From positions 1 to 11,323 of the forward strand of contig MFKH01000001.1 in assembly GCA_001779505.1 (NCBI GenBank): a stretch of DNA of 11,323 nt, in the 5' to 3' direction. Made by a program: the position numbers and the translations under genes. Positions 1-5,363 of the stretch are shown piece after piece. How positions within the stretch are numbered: position 1 is the stretch's first letter; each line of letters begins with the position of its first letter. The stretch is from Candidatus Jorgensenbacteria bacterium GWA1_54_12 (lineage in GTDB: Bacteria > Patescibacteriota > Minisyncoccia > UBA6257 > GWB1-50-10). The notes under the pieces were generated by a model. The model saw only the letters and a program-made list of their open reading frames with translations. It was not told the origin of the DNA and ran no database searches.

Positions 1-290
1 GAGCAATCCTTCGCTAAAGCTTCGGAATTGTAAGCACCTTATGGTTATAGACATAGAACTGACCTTGAACAGGTTTGGGTTCGGGAGGATTGCTGAAAAC
101 AAATTTCAACTGGCTTGGCTTAGATTTTCTAAGTGGCGCATTCCCGGCAAGCATTCCATTTCTTTTGAAATAAACTGGAGGGGGAAAGTAAAGGCGAGGA
201 AAGGGGCGGCTGAGCCCGTTTTCGCCACCTAGGGTTCGGAGAGTAAGGGTGCAATGTGCGTACCGACTTTCTAATATAGACTTTTTGTGG
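1..290. other. No supportable gene; upstream flank of the HTH-HEPN operon
   Basis: No reading frame here looks like a real protein: the open frames on both strands are low-complexity, lack an SD sequence or promoter, and overlap each other. A perfect 9-bp inverted repeat is visible (AGCAATCCT at 2-10 and AGGATTGCT at 86-94), with a 4-bp GAAC/GTTC hairpin at 67-82 inside it. I could not match this to a known RNA. The last bases (about 268-296) hold the promoter of the downstream operon. Confidence 0.5.
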
Positions 291-296
291 TAAAAT
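288..296 (+). promoter_or_regulatory. Extended -10 promoter of the mini-HTH/HEPN operon
   Basis: TGGTAAAAT is an extended -10 element (TGn followed by TAAAAT at 291-296). Seven bases separate it from the ATG at 304, so transcription should begin at or next to the start codon. No clear -35 is seen. This geometry recurs elsewhere in the window and argues for ATG 304 over the ATG at 295, which lies inside the -10 box. Confidence 0.5.
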
Positions 297-303
297 GTTT
301 CCA

Positions 304-522
304 ATGGATAAAGAGTTGTTGGAAAGCATTGACCGTAAAATGTCTGTTATTCTTTCCTTGCTTATTGAGCAAAGGGAGATAGCTTCAGGAGAATTGAATA
401 GAGAAAAACTTCCTAAAATTGAAGTTGTGTTGAAGAAAACCGGTTTCGATGCCAAGGAGGTGGCGGATTTTCTTGGAAAGAAAGTCGAAGCAGTTAGAAA
501 AACTCTTCAGAGAGCAAAGTAG
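304..522 (+). CDS. Small helix-turn-helix protein 1 of the four-gene HTH array
   Basis: This 72-aa protein has a predicted helical N-terminal half (about residues 1-25) and a C-terminal HTH of the sigma-70 region 4 type (about residues 46-70), with the pattern TGFDAKEVADFLGKKVEAVR. Such small HTH proteins are expected to bind DNA. The N-terminal helix may mediate dimerisation, which is inference. I chose the ATG at 304 because the extended -10 box at 288-296 would place transcription start there; an ATG at 295 would add three residues but sits within the promoter. It is the first gene of a six-gene operon, with the next ATG four bases after its stop. It resembles the three following proteins in the pattern Gf/Gl-x3-eIA-x-fL. 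It could be a transcription regulator or an antitoxin-like partner of the downstream HEPN protein. Confidence 0.7.
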   Translation: MDKELLESIDRKMSVILSLLIEQREIASGELNREKLPKIEVVLKKTGFDAKEVADFLGKKVEAVRKTLQRAK

Positions 523-526
523 TATC

Positions 527-748
527 ATGGCGAAAGACGATCAGGATAACGGAAACAGGGAGATTTCTTTTGAAGATGTGGCGCGTTTAATCGTCTGGGC
601 GATTTCAAGAAATGAAGATAATAAGAGCAAACTAATCAAGGAGCTTCACGGTTTTAATTTCGAAACAGGGAAAATTGCTAAGTTGTTAAATATGCCAAGC
701 AAGAGCGTGTCGAGTGTTCTTACGCGGAAGTCCTCAAAGAAAAAATGA
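527..748 (+). CDS. Small helix-turn-helix protein 2 of the HTH array
   Basis: This 73-aa protein starts at the ATG at 527. An in-frame GTG/ATG-type extension upstream would overlap the previous gene by 26 codons and has no support. Residues 1-12 are polar. A helix follows around 15-30, and an HTH-like segment around 45-68 carries the pattern GFNFETGKIAKLLNMPSKSV and a lysine-rich tail. It is the most divergent of the four array members but keeps the G-x4-kIAklL-x-m-p-x-x-V pattern. The upstream junction reads TAGTATCATGG, almost the same as the junction before protein 4. Its stop overlaps the next start as ATGA, so translation is probably coupled. The function is unknown; DNA binding is inferred from the HTH pattern only. 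Confidence 0.65.
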   Translation: MAKDDQDNGNREISFEDVARLIVWAISRNEDNKSKLIKELHGFNFETGKIAKLLNMPSKSVSSVLTRKSSKKK

Positions 749-966
749 TACCAGAATCAGAGAAGAAAATTCTAGATGCGCTGGAGAAAATCTTAAAAGT
801 TTTGAGTCTCCAGATAGCACCAGGTAAAGGTCTTACGGAAAAGGCCGTTTTGTTGAAAACCGTTGGGTTAGATAATAAGACTATAGCAGAAGTGCTTAAT
901 ACCTCTCCTGCGACTATTAGGACGCTTACGACAAACTTTAGAGAGAAAGCGAAGAAATTAATCTAG
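745..966 (+). CDS. Small helix-turn-helix protein 3 of the HTH array
   Basis: This 73-aa protein has an N-terminal amphipathic helix (about residues 3-24) and a clear sigma-70 region 4-like HTH at about 42-68, with GLDNKTIAEVLNTSPATIR. The motif NTSPATIR is typical of the recognition helix in short CPR regulators and sigma-factor-like proteins. It begins inside the stop codon of the preceding gene (ATGA overlap at 745-748), which fixes the start and implies translational coupling. Four bases separate its stop from the next ATG. Of the four paralogues this one has the most typical HTH. It probably acts with the other three, perhaps as a set of alternative DNA-binding subunits, but no direct evidence for their target is present. 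Confidence 0.7.
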   Translation: MIPESEKKILDALEKILKVLSLQIAPGKGLTEKAVLLKTVGLDNKTIAEVLNTSPATIRTLTTNFREKAKKLI

Positions 967-970
967 TACC

Positions 971-1183
971 ATGGAAAAACTGAACCGAACAGAAAATCTT
1001 CTAGTGCTTATCCTGCTGAGCTCTCTTAAAGGAGTTACAAAGGAAGAAAAGGCAAACCAATTGAACCTAGCCGGTTTCTCCAACCTAGAAATTGCCAACT
1101 TCCTTCAAACGCGACCTGCGGTCATTTCCCAAATGCTCTATCTACGTAAGCAAAAAGATCGGAAGGAAAAAAGAAATGTCTAG
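971..1183 (+). CDS. Small helix-turn-helix protein 4 of the HTH array
   Basis: This 70-aa protein has a hydrophobic helix at about residues 8-20 (ENLLVLILLSSL), then an HTH at about 33-58 with LAGFSNLEIANFLQTRPAVI, and a basic tail rich in K and R. The junction TAGTACCATGG in front of the ATG repeats that of protein 2, which suggests the array grew by duplication. Its last 8 bases overlap the start of the HEPN gene, so the two are likely translationally coupled. That is the arrangement often seen for an antitoxin followed by its toxin. Pairing with the HEPN protein is inference from gene order; no toxin-binding motif is recognisable. Confidence 0.7.
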   Translation: MEKLNRTENLLVLILLSSLKGVTKEEKANQLNLAGFSNLEIANFLQTRPAVISQMLYLRKQKDRKEKRNV

Positions 1184-1700
1184 GATTCGAGATTTTCGGT
1201 TGTACGCAACGGTGGCGATTGAGAACGTAGACCGATCTGGCAAAAATGTAGGGAAGGCAGTGTACTGGAAGCTTTATGCGATAGAGAACCTCTATCGCAT
1301 AATAGTTCATTCAATCCTTTCGACCGTGTTCTACCCGGAGGATTGGTGGGAGAAAATAGATTCAACCATTCAGAAAAAAGCAGAAAGAAACAAACTCGAT
1401 TATCTTGCCAGGCCTTGGCACACTAGCCCCGGCAATCATCCAATTTACTTTGTTGGTTTAACTGATATCAATAGGATTGCGAACGCACATTCGCATCTTA
1501 ATCTTGTTATCCAACTAATACCCGACATTGATAAATGGGTTGGTAAGATTGAGGCACTTCGTCTACCCAGAAATGTTGTTGCGCACATGAATTTCCCAAG
1601 TGTTAGTGATCGCAAACGAATAGACGCATTCTATAACGAGTTCAAGTCTTTATTTGTTGGGCTTCAGAAAAATTCACCGTTTGTTTTTTCTTCTCCTTAA
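1176..1700 (+). CDS. Swt1-like HEPN domain protein, putative ribonuclease
   Basis: The 174-aa protein matches the pattern of the Swt1-type HEPN domain. It has an N-terminal helix with LYAIENLYRIIV (about residues 33-44), a DWWEKI segment (about 56-61), a NHPIYFVGLTDI segment (about 87-98), and a C-terminal helix with PRNVVAHM. In that last segment R132 and H137 form the HEPN R-x4-H motif, which in known HEPN toxins and defence effectors is the metal-independent RNase active site. Both residues are intact, so activity is plausible. The domain fills nearly the whole protein. The start at 1176 overlaps the HTH-4 stop by 8 bases; a longer frame beginning at 1092 would lie wholly inside HTH-4 and lacks support. 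It is followed 12 bases later by the 296-aa protein. It may be an abortive-infection or toxin component. Confidence 0.75.
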   Translation: MSRIRDFRLYATVAIENVDRSGKNVGKAVYWKLYAIENLYRIIVHSILSTVFYPEDWWEKIDSTIQKKAERNKLDYLARPWHTSPGNHPIYFVGLTDINRIANAHSHLNLVIQLIPDIDKWVGKIEALRLPRNVVAHMNFPSVSDRKRIDAFYNEFKSLFVGLQKNSPFVFSSP

Positions 1701-1712
1701 AGATAAAAAACA

Positions 1713-2603
1713 ATGACGCAAGATGTTTCAGACCTACGGGCAAACGCTAATGAGGCAATAGTGCGGGCTGCGCAAGTGATTGGCAAATCCAAGCAACGCC
1801 GGGTCATTTTTGAGGCAATATACAAAGGGAAGAGAATGATTAAAACTGCCGAGGAGCTTGCCAATCTTTTCACGCACATAAAACCCCAAAATAGGAGAAG
1901 AATCTTAGCCTTAGATTGCGCTAGAGCTTTAGTTAATGACAAGTTGGTTGAGCAGGTAAAAGACCCAAAAACCAAGAGAGCCGCCTATCGGAAAGTCGGT
2001 TTTTATACCAAACATCGAGATCGTATACTTCGCATAGTAGACAATCCTAAAGGCGCTGAGAAAATAGCGACGAAACAAAACCCAATTGGAAAAAATGAAG
2101 CTTGGGTAAGGATTCTTGTTCCTAAAGCCGCGCAACCCGTTTTTGTTACGGTGGGCGATATCTATAGTTTTGCCACCAATAGAAAAAGCATAAAAATAAA
2201 TCCTGACTTGCTTCGAAATATCAAAGAAGAAGAAATTAAGGAGAGATTCAAGAAGATTATAAAAGAAAGTGGCGTTTTTAAAGATTGGGGAGGAGAAAAA
2301 AGTGATCTATACTCGACTAGGGTGCAGATTAGAAAAGGCAAGAGAGTTGCTACGGCAATTGTATTTAAAGGAAGAGCTACGAAAGGGAAGCTAACGCCCG
2401 AGAAAATGGGCAAGCGTGGAGATCAGATAGACAGGTTGTTCCAAAGCGCAGCAGAGTTATTTCTAGTCGTATATCCGGGGCAGATTGATGAAAGTATTGT
2501 CAACCAAATGCATGTTTTTGCTCTAGCGAAAGCGACCACCTCAAAGTCTCCAATTTACTATGGAGTTATCGACCACGATGATCTCTTAGAGTTATTTTCT
2601 TAA
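1713..2603 (+). CDS. Winged-helix plus candidate variant restriction-nuclease-like protein
   Basis: I do not recognise a named family for this 296-aa protein. Residues about 25-110 look like a winged helix (KSKQRRVIFEAIYKGK, then KTAEELANLF and a basic wing region). The C-terminal half has a pattern reminiscent of PD-(D/E)xK nucleases. An acidic segment DWGGEKSDL (E195, D198) is followed by a basic strand and a hydrophobic strand ending in FKG (K219). Next come KRGDQIDRLF (Q238), a hydrophobic strand AELFLVVY, and IYYGVID near the end. The usual D/E two residues before the lysine is replaced by V, so it could be a variant or inactive form. The start ATG has an A-rich leader and no SD. It is the last gene of the operon and would be the natural partner of the HEPN protein. 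Confidence 0.6.
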   Translation: MTQDVSDLRANANEAIVRAAQVIGKSKQRRVIFEAIYKGKRMIKTAEELANLFTHIKPQNRRRILALDCARALVNDKLVEQVKDPKTKRAAYRKVGFYTKHRDRILRIVDNPKGAEKIATKQNPIGKNEAWVRILVPKAAQPVFVTVGDIYSFATNRKSIKINPDLLRNIKEEEIKERFKKIIKESGVFKDWGGEKSDLYSTRVQIRKGKRVATAIVFKGRATKGKLTPEKMGKRGDQIDRLFQSAAELFLVVYPGQIDESIVNQMHVFALAKATTSKSPIYYGVIDHDDLLELFS

Positions 2604-2632
2604 AAAATAGGTATCAGGAACCTTTTCCTTGC

Positions 2633-2735
2633 AGGAACGCACCAACCCCTTGCCTTTCGGAGAAGGGTCCTCCTTTGGAGGAAAGCCAGATTTCAAAGCA
2701 CCTCCGAAGTCCAGCTTCGGCGCGTTCCTTTTTTG
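2633..2735 (+). terminator. Multi-stem RNA element ending in a T-tract
   Basis: An outer perfect 8-bp stem AGGAACGC (2633-2640) / GCGTTCCT (2722-2729) encloses three stem-loops: CCCTT/AAGGG (2647-2667), TCCTCC/GGAGGA with a TTT loop (2668-2682), and CCGAAG/CTTCGG (2704-2720). It is followed by a run of T to 2734. This cloverleaf-like fold would work as a terminator for the operon ending at 2603. It has no T-loop GTTCRANNC and is not a tRNA. It could instead be a small structured RNA. Confidence 0.45.
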
Positions 2736-2762
2736 ACAACCCCCACTTCTGGTGCATATAGT
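2733..2762 (+). promoter_or_regulatory. TTGACA-TATAGT promoter
   Basis: TTGACA (2733-2738) and TATAGT (2757-2762) are separated by 18 bases. The -35 box is fused to the T-tract of the preceding structured element. Promoter, leader (GTATGCAGAAAGGAGGGCG) and spacing are nearly the same as those at 5399-5446. It drives the small gene at 2785. Confidence 0.65.
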
Positions 2763-2784
2763 GGTATGCAGAAAGGAGGGCGCA

Positions 2785-2982
2785 GTGCGCGCTTTGACAA
2801 AAAGAGAGTTGGGTGAGGTGGAACTGATGCTCGACGTGGTGTGGGCGGGAGTGCTCGCTTCCGATGCGATTGAGCATGGCGGGATACCGCTCAACCCTGT
2901 TCCAGCGCGGCCGGACGTTGTGATGACGGGGGAGCAGTTGCGCTCCCTCGCGACCAACACGGGTATTGTCGGTTCCGATTGA
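2785..2982 (+). CDS. Unrecognised 65-aa small protein (SD-led, GTG start)
   Basis: I do not recognise this protein. The start is the GTG at 2785, because GAAAGGAGGG at 2771-2780 is a strong SD four bases ahead. An in-frame GTG at 2752 lies within the promoter and cannot be the start. The N-terminal part (TKRELGEVELMLDVVWAGVL) is probably helical with an acidic face. The C-terminal half is proline-containing and ends in LRSLATNTGIVGSD. There is no signal peptide, membrane segment or cysteine. Codon use is GC-richer than in the HTH-HEPN operon, so it belongs with the neighbouring small SD-led genes. Its promoter and leader are a near copy of those before the gene at 5452, which suggests co-regulation. 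Confidence 0.6.
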   Translation: MRALTKRELGEVELMLDVVWAGVLASDAIEHGGIPLNPVPARPDVVMTGEQLRSLATNTGIVGSD

Positions 2983-3109
2983 AAAAGTAACCGCCCCGAG
3001 GGCATAACTATTCAATCTGGATGCTTAATTAAACTACCGATAGTATTGACGAAAGAGCGTTTACGTGCCACATTGTCCTTGGTCCTACATATTGATTCGG
3101 GAGGTCAAC

Positions 3110-3328
3110 ATGAACTGTGATGGAAGGGGATGTACTGGAGTGATCGACGAGTCCGTGCTCATCCCGCTTCAGACGGGATGTCACTCCGCAACCCCCGCTC
3201 ATCCTTGCGGCACTTGCGGGCTTTTGTATTTCAGCTCGGGAGGTGCGGCAATGAGCAGGAGCGGAGAAGGAGGAGCCTTTCTGGTCGACAGGGAGGTTAT
3301 CATTAAGGAGGTCGACCTGAAAGTATAA
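3110..3328 (+). CDS. Small zinc-knuckle-like cysteine-rich protein
   Basis: This 72-aa protein starts at the ATG at 3110 with GGGAGGT five bases ahead; a GTG 45 bases upstream has no SD. Residues 1-40 contain a C-x4-C pair (CDGRGC, C3 and C8), C24, and a C-x2-C pair (HPCGTCGLLYF, C33 and C36), with two histidines nearby. This is consistent with one zinc site. The second half (about 43-72) lacks cysteines and ends with a strand-like segment FLVDREVIIKEVDLKV. I know no named family. It may bind nucleic acid or another protein through zinc, which is inference. It is monocistronic: a rho-independent terminator follows at 3358. Confidence 0.65.
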   Translation: MNCDGRGCTGVIDESVLIPLQTGCHSATPAHPCGTCGLLYFSSGGAAMSRSGEGGAFLVDREVIIKEVDLKV

Positions 3329-3357
3329 GGACCTTCACTGTTCTGTCCCTGTTCTAC

Positions 3358-3382
3358 CCCGGAGGTAAAACTCCGGGTTTTT
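3358..3382 (+). terminator. Rho-independent terminator
   Basis: CCCGGAG (3358-3364) and CTCCGGG (3371-3377) form a perfect 7-bp stem with a 6-base loop, followed by TTTTT. It lies 30 bases after the stop of the zinc-knuckle-like gene. Confidence 0.85.
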
Positions 3383-3429
3383 GTTCCCAAAGCTATCGAA
3401 TAATGGGGCCAGTTACCCACCAAGGCCAC

Positions 3430-3458
3430 TTGTCAATTTGATGGAATCAGCGCATAAG
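3430..3458 (+). promoter_or_regulatory. Promoter of the TlyA-type methyltransferase gene
   Basis: TTGTCA (3430-3435) and CATAAG (3453-3458) are spaced by 17 bases. The -10 ends nine bases before the ATG at 3468, which has no SD, so the transcript would be leaderless or nearly so. Confidence 0.45.
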
Positions 3459-3467
3459 TAACACAGA

Positions 3468-4022
3468 ATGCCATACGCTTCACGGGCTGGGGAAAAACTT
3501 GAACACGCATTAAATACCTTCAACGTAAAAGTTGACGGTTTTGTTTGCGCCGATTTTGGTTCAAGCACGGGCGGTTTTGTGGACTGTCTTCTGCAAGCCG
3601 GAGCACAGAAGGTTTATGCGGTTGAAACCGGCTATGGGGTTTTGGATTGGAAACTCCGAAATGACGAGCGGGTAATAGTTATGGAACGCAAAAATGCCAT
3701 GCACGTTGAGCTTCCTGAAAAGGCGGATTTGATAACCATAGATACGAGTTGGACCAGGTTGGAAAATATAATACCCAATGCTCTGAAAAATCTTAAAGAA
3801 AAAGGACAAATCATAGCATTGGTAAAACCGCACTATGAGGCTCATCCCAAGATGCTTCGCAAGGGCAAACTGTTAGATGAATTTATGCCGGAAGTATTAA
3901 ACGGCGTAAAAGATACATTAAAAGAGCTTGGAGTTGAGGTTTTAAACGAAACCGAGTCGCCAGTTTTAGGCGTCAAAGGAAAGAACAAAGAATACCTGTT
4001 TTATTTAAGAAGAGTAGAATAA
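3468..4022 (+). CDS. TlyA/FtsJ-type rRNA methyltransferase lacking the S4 domain
   Basis: This 184-aa protein is the Rossmann methyltransferase part of the TlyA family, which makes 2'-O-methylcytidine in rRNA. It begins exactly at the YxSRaGxKLe segment that in TlyA follows the N-terminal S4 RNA-binding domain (about 60-70 residues), which is absent. An in-frame TAA nine bases before the ATG proves that the S4 part is not simply missed. Visible motifs are DFGSSTGG (residues 29-36, SAM binding), VYAVETGYG, and the likely K-D-K-E catalytic set K10, D92, K120 (LVKPHYE) and E161 or E163. The ending SPVLGVKGKNKEYLF is also TlyA-like. S4-less TlyA-like proteins may rely on other contacts for rRNA binding. 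Base composition is AT-richer than in the downstream genes. Confidence 0.85.
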   Translation: MPYASRAGEKLEHALNTFNVKVDGFVCADFGSSTGGFVDCLLQAGAQKVYAVETGYGVLDWKLRNDERVIVMERKNAMHVELPEKADLITIDTSWTRLENIIPNALKNLKEKGQIIALVKPHYEAHPKMLRKGKLLDEFMPEVLNGVKDTLKELGVEVLNETESPVLGVKGKNKEYLFYLRRVE

Positions 4023-4033
4023 TGGCATGAATA

Positions 4034-4072
4034 AAACAAAAAAATGAGCCCGTTCTCTTGCGAGAACGGGCT
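4034..4072 (-). terminator. Terminator between convergent genes, mainly for the minus-strand gene
   Basis: AGCCCGTTCTC (4047-4057) and GAGAACGGGCT (4062-4072) form a perfect 11-bp stem with loop TTGC. On the minus strand it is followed by a T-rich tract (the A-rich run at 4034-4044). On the plus strand only two T follow, so it may also work weakly for the methyltransferase gene. Confidence 0.85.
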
Positions 4073-4090
4073 TTGGCGGCATCTCCCTGT

Positions 4091-4483
4091 CTATTCCTCG
4101 GCGGGGAGAATGTTTTGGATGAGCCTGCGGGCGACGAAGATAACCCTTCTCTTGTTCACTTCCACCCGCTCGCCGAATGCTCTTCCGGCAAGCTCCTCCA
4201 CGTCCGCTCCGACCAGGGCAATGTTCTCCGAGAACCATCTGCCATCATCTCCTCGGGTGAGGAGTTCGATGGTTCTCTTGCCCTCCCTGAAGATGGCTAT
4301 CTCGTCGAAGAGATACAGCAACCCTTCGGGGTTGTCGTAGTTCTGTACGGGCCGGTTGCGGTACAGAAACGCGGTTGCCGTGTACCCGTCGCCGAGCTCA
4401 ACGCTCGTCCATGTGCCGTCGGCGGCGAAGCCCATGCCGACACCGAGAAACACTGCCACCACAACAAAGAACAGCCTTTTCAT
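4091..4483 (-). CDS. Small secreted protein of unknown function
   Basis: This 130-aa protein has a classic signal peptide: MKR, then a hydrophobic core FFVVVAVFLGVGMGF, with probable cleavage after the AA at about residue 21. The mature part (about 109 residues) seems to be mixed beta and alpha, with GYTATAFLYRNRPV, LLYLFDEIAIF, RTIELLTRGDDGRWF, and a helical basic C-terminus. It has no cysteines and no lipobox. The start is supported by GGAGGA (4487-4492) four bases ahead, and by a near-consensus promoter. The gene is monocistronic, flanked by a terminator at 4034-4072, and divergent from the cold-shock gene. I recognise no family. It is probably exported through Sec and acts at the cell surface. 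Confidence 0.7.
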   Translation of the reverse strand: MKRLFFVVVAVFLGVGMGFAADGTWTSVELGDGYTATAFLYRNRPVQNYDNPEGLLYLFDEIAIFREGKRTIELLTRGDDGRWFSENIALVGADVEELAGRAFGERVEVNKRRVIFVARRLIQNILPAEE

Positions 4484-4515
4484 TTGTCCTCCATCCTGCC
4501 AAGTTTCTGCTCCTC

Positions 4516-4544
4516 ATTGTATACCGTAATCCATGTTTTGTCAA
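4516..4544 (-). promoter_or_regulatory. Near-consensus promoter of the secreted-protein gene
   Basis: Read on the minus strand, TTGACA (4539-4544) and TACAAT (4516-4521) are separated by 17 bases. The leader to the ATG at 4483 is about 30 bases and contains the SD sequence. Confidence 0.8.
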
Positions 4545-4588
4545 TGTTGTAAATGTGATGCGTATATGACTAAAATAAGTCTCATTAT

Positions 4589-4620
4589 TTGACAAAATTT
4601 TGTTTTTCTGATGCTATGAT
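4589..4620 (+). promoter_or_regulatory. Promoter of the cold-shock gene
   Basis: TTGACA (4589-4594) precedes an extended -10 TGCTATGAT (4612-4620). The spacer of 20 to TATGAT is long, so the extended -10 probably dominates. The short inverted repeat AAATAA/TTATTT (4573-4590) just upstream overlaps the -35 and could be an operator. The transcript leader would be about 54 nt. Confidence 0.55.
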
Positions 4621-4680
4621 TAGTGTAACCATCACCAAGAGACGAGGTCGGGTTTCTGGAGTAATAAAAAATAAACAAAC

Positions 4681-4878
4681 ATGGACGGAATTATCAAAAC
4701 GCTCACGGAAAAAGGGTTTGGATTCATTTCCCGTGAAGGCGAAGCAAAAGATCTTTTCTTCCACTCCAATGAGTTGAAAGGAGTGACGTTTGACGAGTTG
4801 AGGGTTGGCGACAAGGTCACCTTCGAGGTCGTTGAAGGAGAAAAGGGTCTGAGCGCCACGAACGTGGCGCGCGCGTAA
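4681..4878 (+). CDS. Cold-shock domain protein (CspA family)
   Basis: This 65-aa protein is a complete single cold-shock domain of usual length. The RNA-binding motifs KGFGFISRE (RNP1) and DLFFHSNEL (RNP2) are both present, followed by LRVGDKVTFEVVEGEKGLSA and the typical ending TNV. Such proteins bind single-stranded RNA and DNA and act as RNA chaperones in the cytoplasm. The ATG at 4681 has an A-rich leader (AATAAAAAATAAACAAAC) and no SD in the usual place; a GGAGT lies 18 bases upstream. A leader of about 54 nt between promoter and ATG would allow structure-based temperature control, as known for cspA mRNAs, but I cannot show this here. The gene is monocistronic and followed by a strong terminator. 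Confidence 0.92.
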   Translation: MDGIIKTLTEKGFGFISREGEAKDLFFHSNELKGVTFDELRVGDKVTFEVVEGEKGLSATNVARA

Positions 4879-4906
4879 GCGCGCTTTAGGCGCGTGAGGG
4901 CAAAGA

Positions 4907-4946
4907 AACAGCCGTTGCCCCGCCAAGGCGGGGCGACGGCTGTTTT
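4907..4946 (+). terminator. Strong rho-independent terminator
   Basis: AACAGCCGTTGCCCCGCC (4907-4924) pairs with GGCGGGGCGACGGCTGTT (4927-4944) over 18 positions with one G-T wobble and a two-base AA loop, followed by TTTT (4943-4946 overlapping the stem end). It terminates the cold-shock gene. Confidence 0.9.
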
Positions 4947-4972
4947 GATTCTTAAGGGTTAACATCAAGTGC

Positions 4973-5000
4973 TTGACGCATGCGGTTTTTACTGCAAAAT
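4973..5000 (+). promoter_or_regulatory. Probable promoter of the first small membrane-protein gene
   Basis: TTGACG (4973-4978) and CAAAAT (4995-5000) are spaced by 16 bases. The leader to the GTG at 5040 contains AAGGAGG at 5026-5032. Confidence 0.5.
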
Positions 5001-5039
5001 ATAGGGAGTACCGCAATTCTGACGTAAGGAGGACTCGCC

Positions 5040-5345
5040 GTGTCTTTAAAAAGCTTGGGGTTGGGAGGCGCGATTCAGAGCATCAAGAACTCGATGATCG
5101 CGGTGGTTATCGGGTTCTGTGGTGGCGCGTTCATCGGCCTGGTGTTCGGCGTGGAGGGGTCGGTGGGTGTCTGGGGACTTCTCATCGTTATGTCTGTCAT
5201 AGCCCTTATGTGGAGCCTGGTCTCCAGTTCATCGTATGTTGTCATGTGGGGCCGAGTTGAGGGCAGCGGCATCGTCGGCGGCGTATGTTTCGCGAGCACG
5301 CTTCTCGGCGGCGTTCTCGCTCATGCCGCGGCATCGCTCGCCTGA
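5040..5345 (+). CDS. Small three-TM membrane protein A
   Basis: This 101-aa protein has a short N-terminal polar part and three hydrophobic segments: about 19-38 (rich in Gly: IGFCGGAFIGLVFGV), about 43-63 (WGLLIVMSVIALMWSLV), and about 76-97 (GIVGGVCFASTLLGGVLAHA). It starts with GTG, fixed by AAGGAGG seven bases ahead. I recognise no family. It shares length, glycine-zipper character (G-x3-G repeats in TM1 and TM3), an SG pair before TM3, strong SD use and a look-alike terminator with the proteins at 5728 and 9915. The three are probably paralogues or analogues. The role is unknown; small Gly-rich TM proteins can oligomerise. Confidence 0.65.
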   Translation: MSLKSLGLGGAIQSIKNSMIAVVIGFCGGAFIGLVFGVEGSVGVWGLLIVMSVIALMWSLVSSSSYVVMWGRVEGSGIVGGVCFASTLLGGVLAHAAASLA

Positions 5346-5363
5346 CGCGGCGCGGCGTTCTGT

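Noticed and set aside
2..94. 9-bp inverted repeat AGCAATCCT/AGGATTGCT as a structured RNA
   Set aside because: No known RNA signature (not tRNA, tmRNA, SRP or RNase P) and no flanking promoter or terminator; left as an observation only.
14..304. 96-aa minus-strand open frame in the first 300 bases
   Set aside because: Low-complexity, no SD or promoter, overlaps another equally poor frame, and resembles no protein I know.
2633..2735. tRNA-like cloverleaf
   Set aside because: No T-loop consensus, no CCA-compatible acceptor geometry and no sensible anticodon arm.
2752..2784. GTG start at 2752 for the 65-aa protein
   Set aside because: It lies between the -35 and -10 boxes; the GTG at 2785 has the strong SD.
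2592..3015. Two overlapping minus-strand frames of 133-137 aa
   Set aside because: They run across the structured element, the promoter and the SD-led gene at 2785 and have no initiation signals.
4058..4552. 164-aa plus-strand frame
   Set aside because: Antisense to the secreted-protein gene, which has signal peptide, SD, consensus promoter and terminator.
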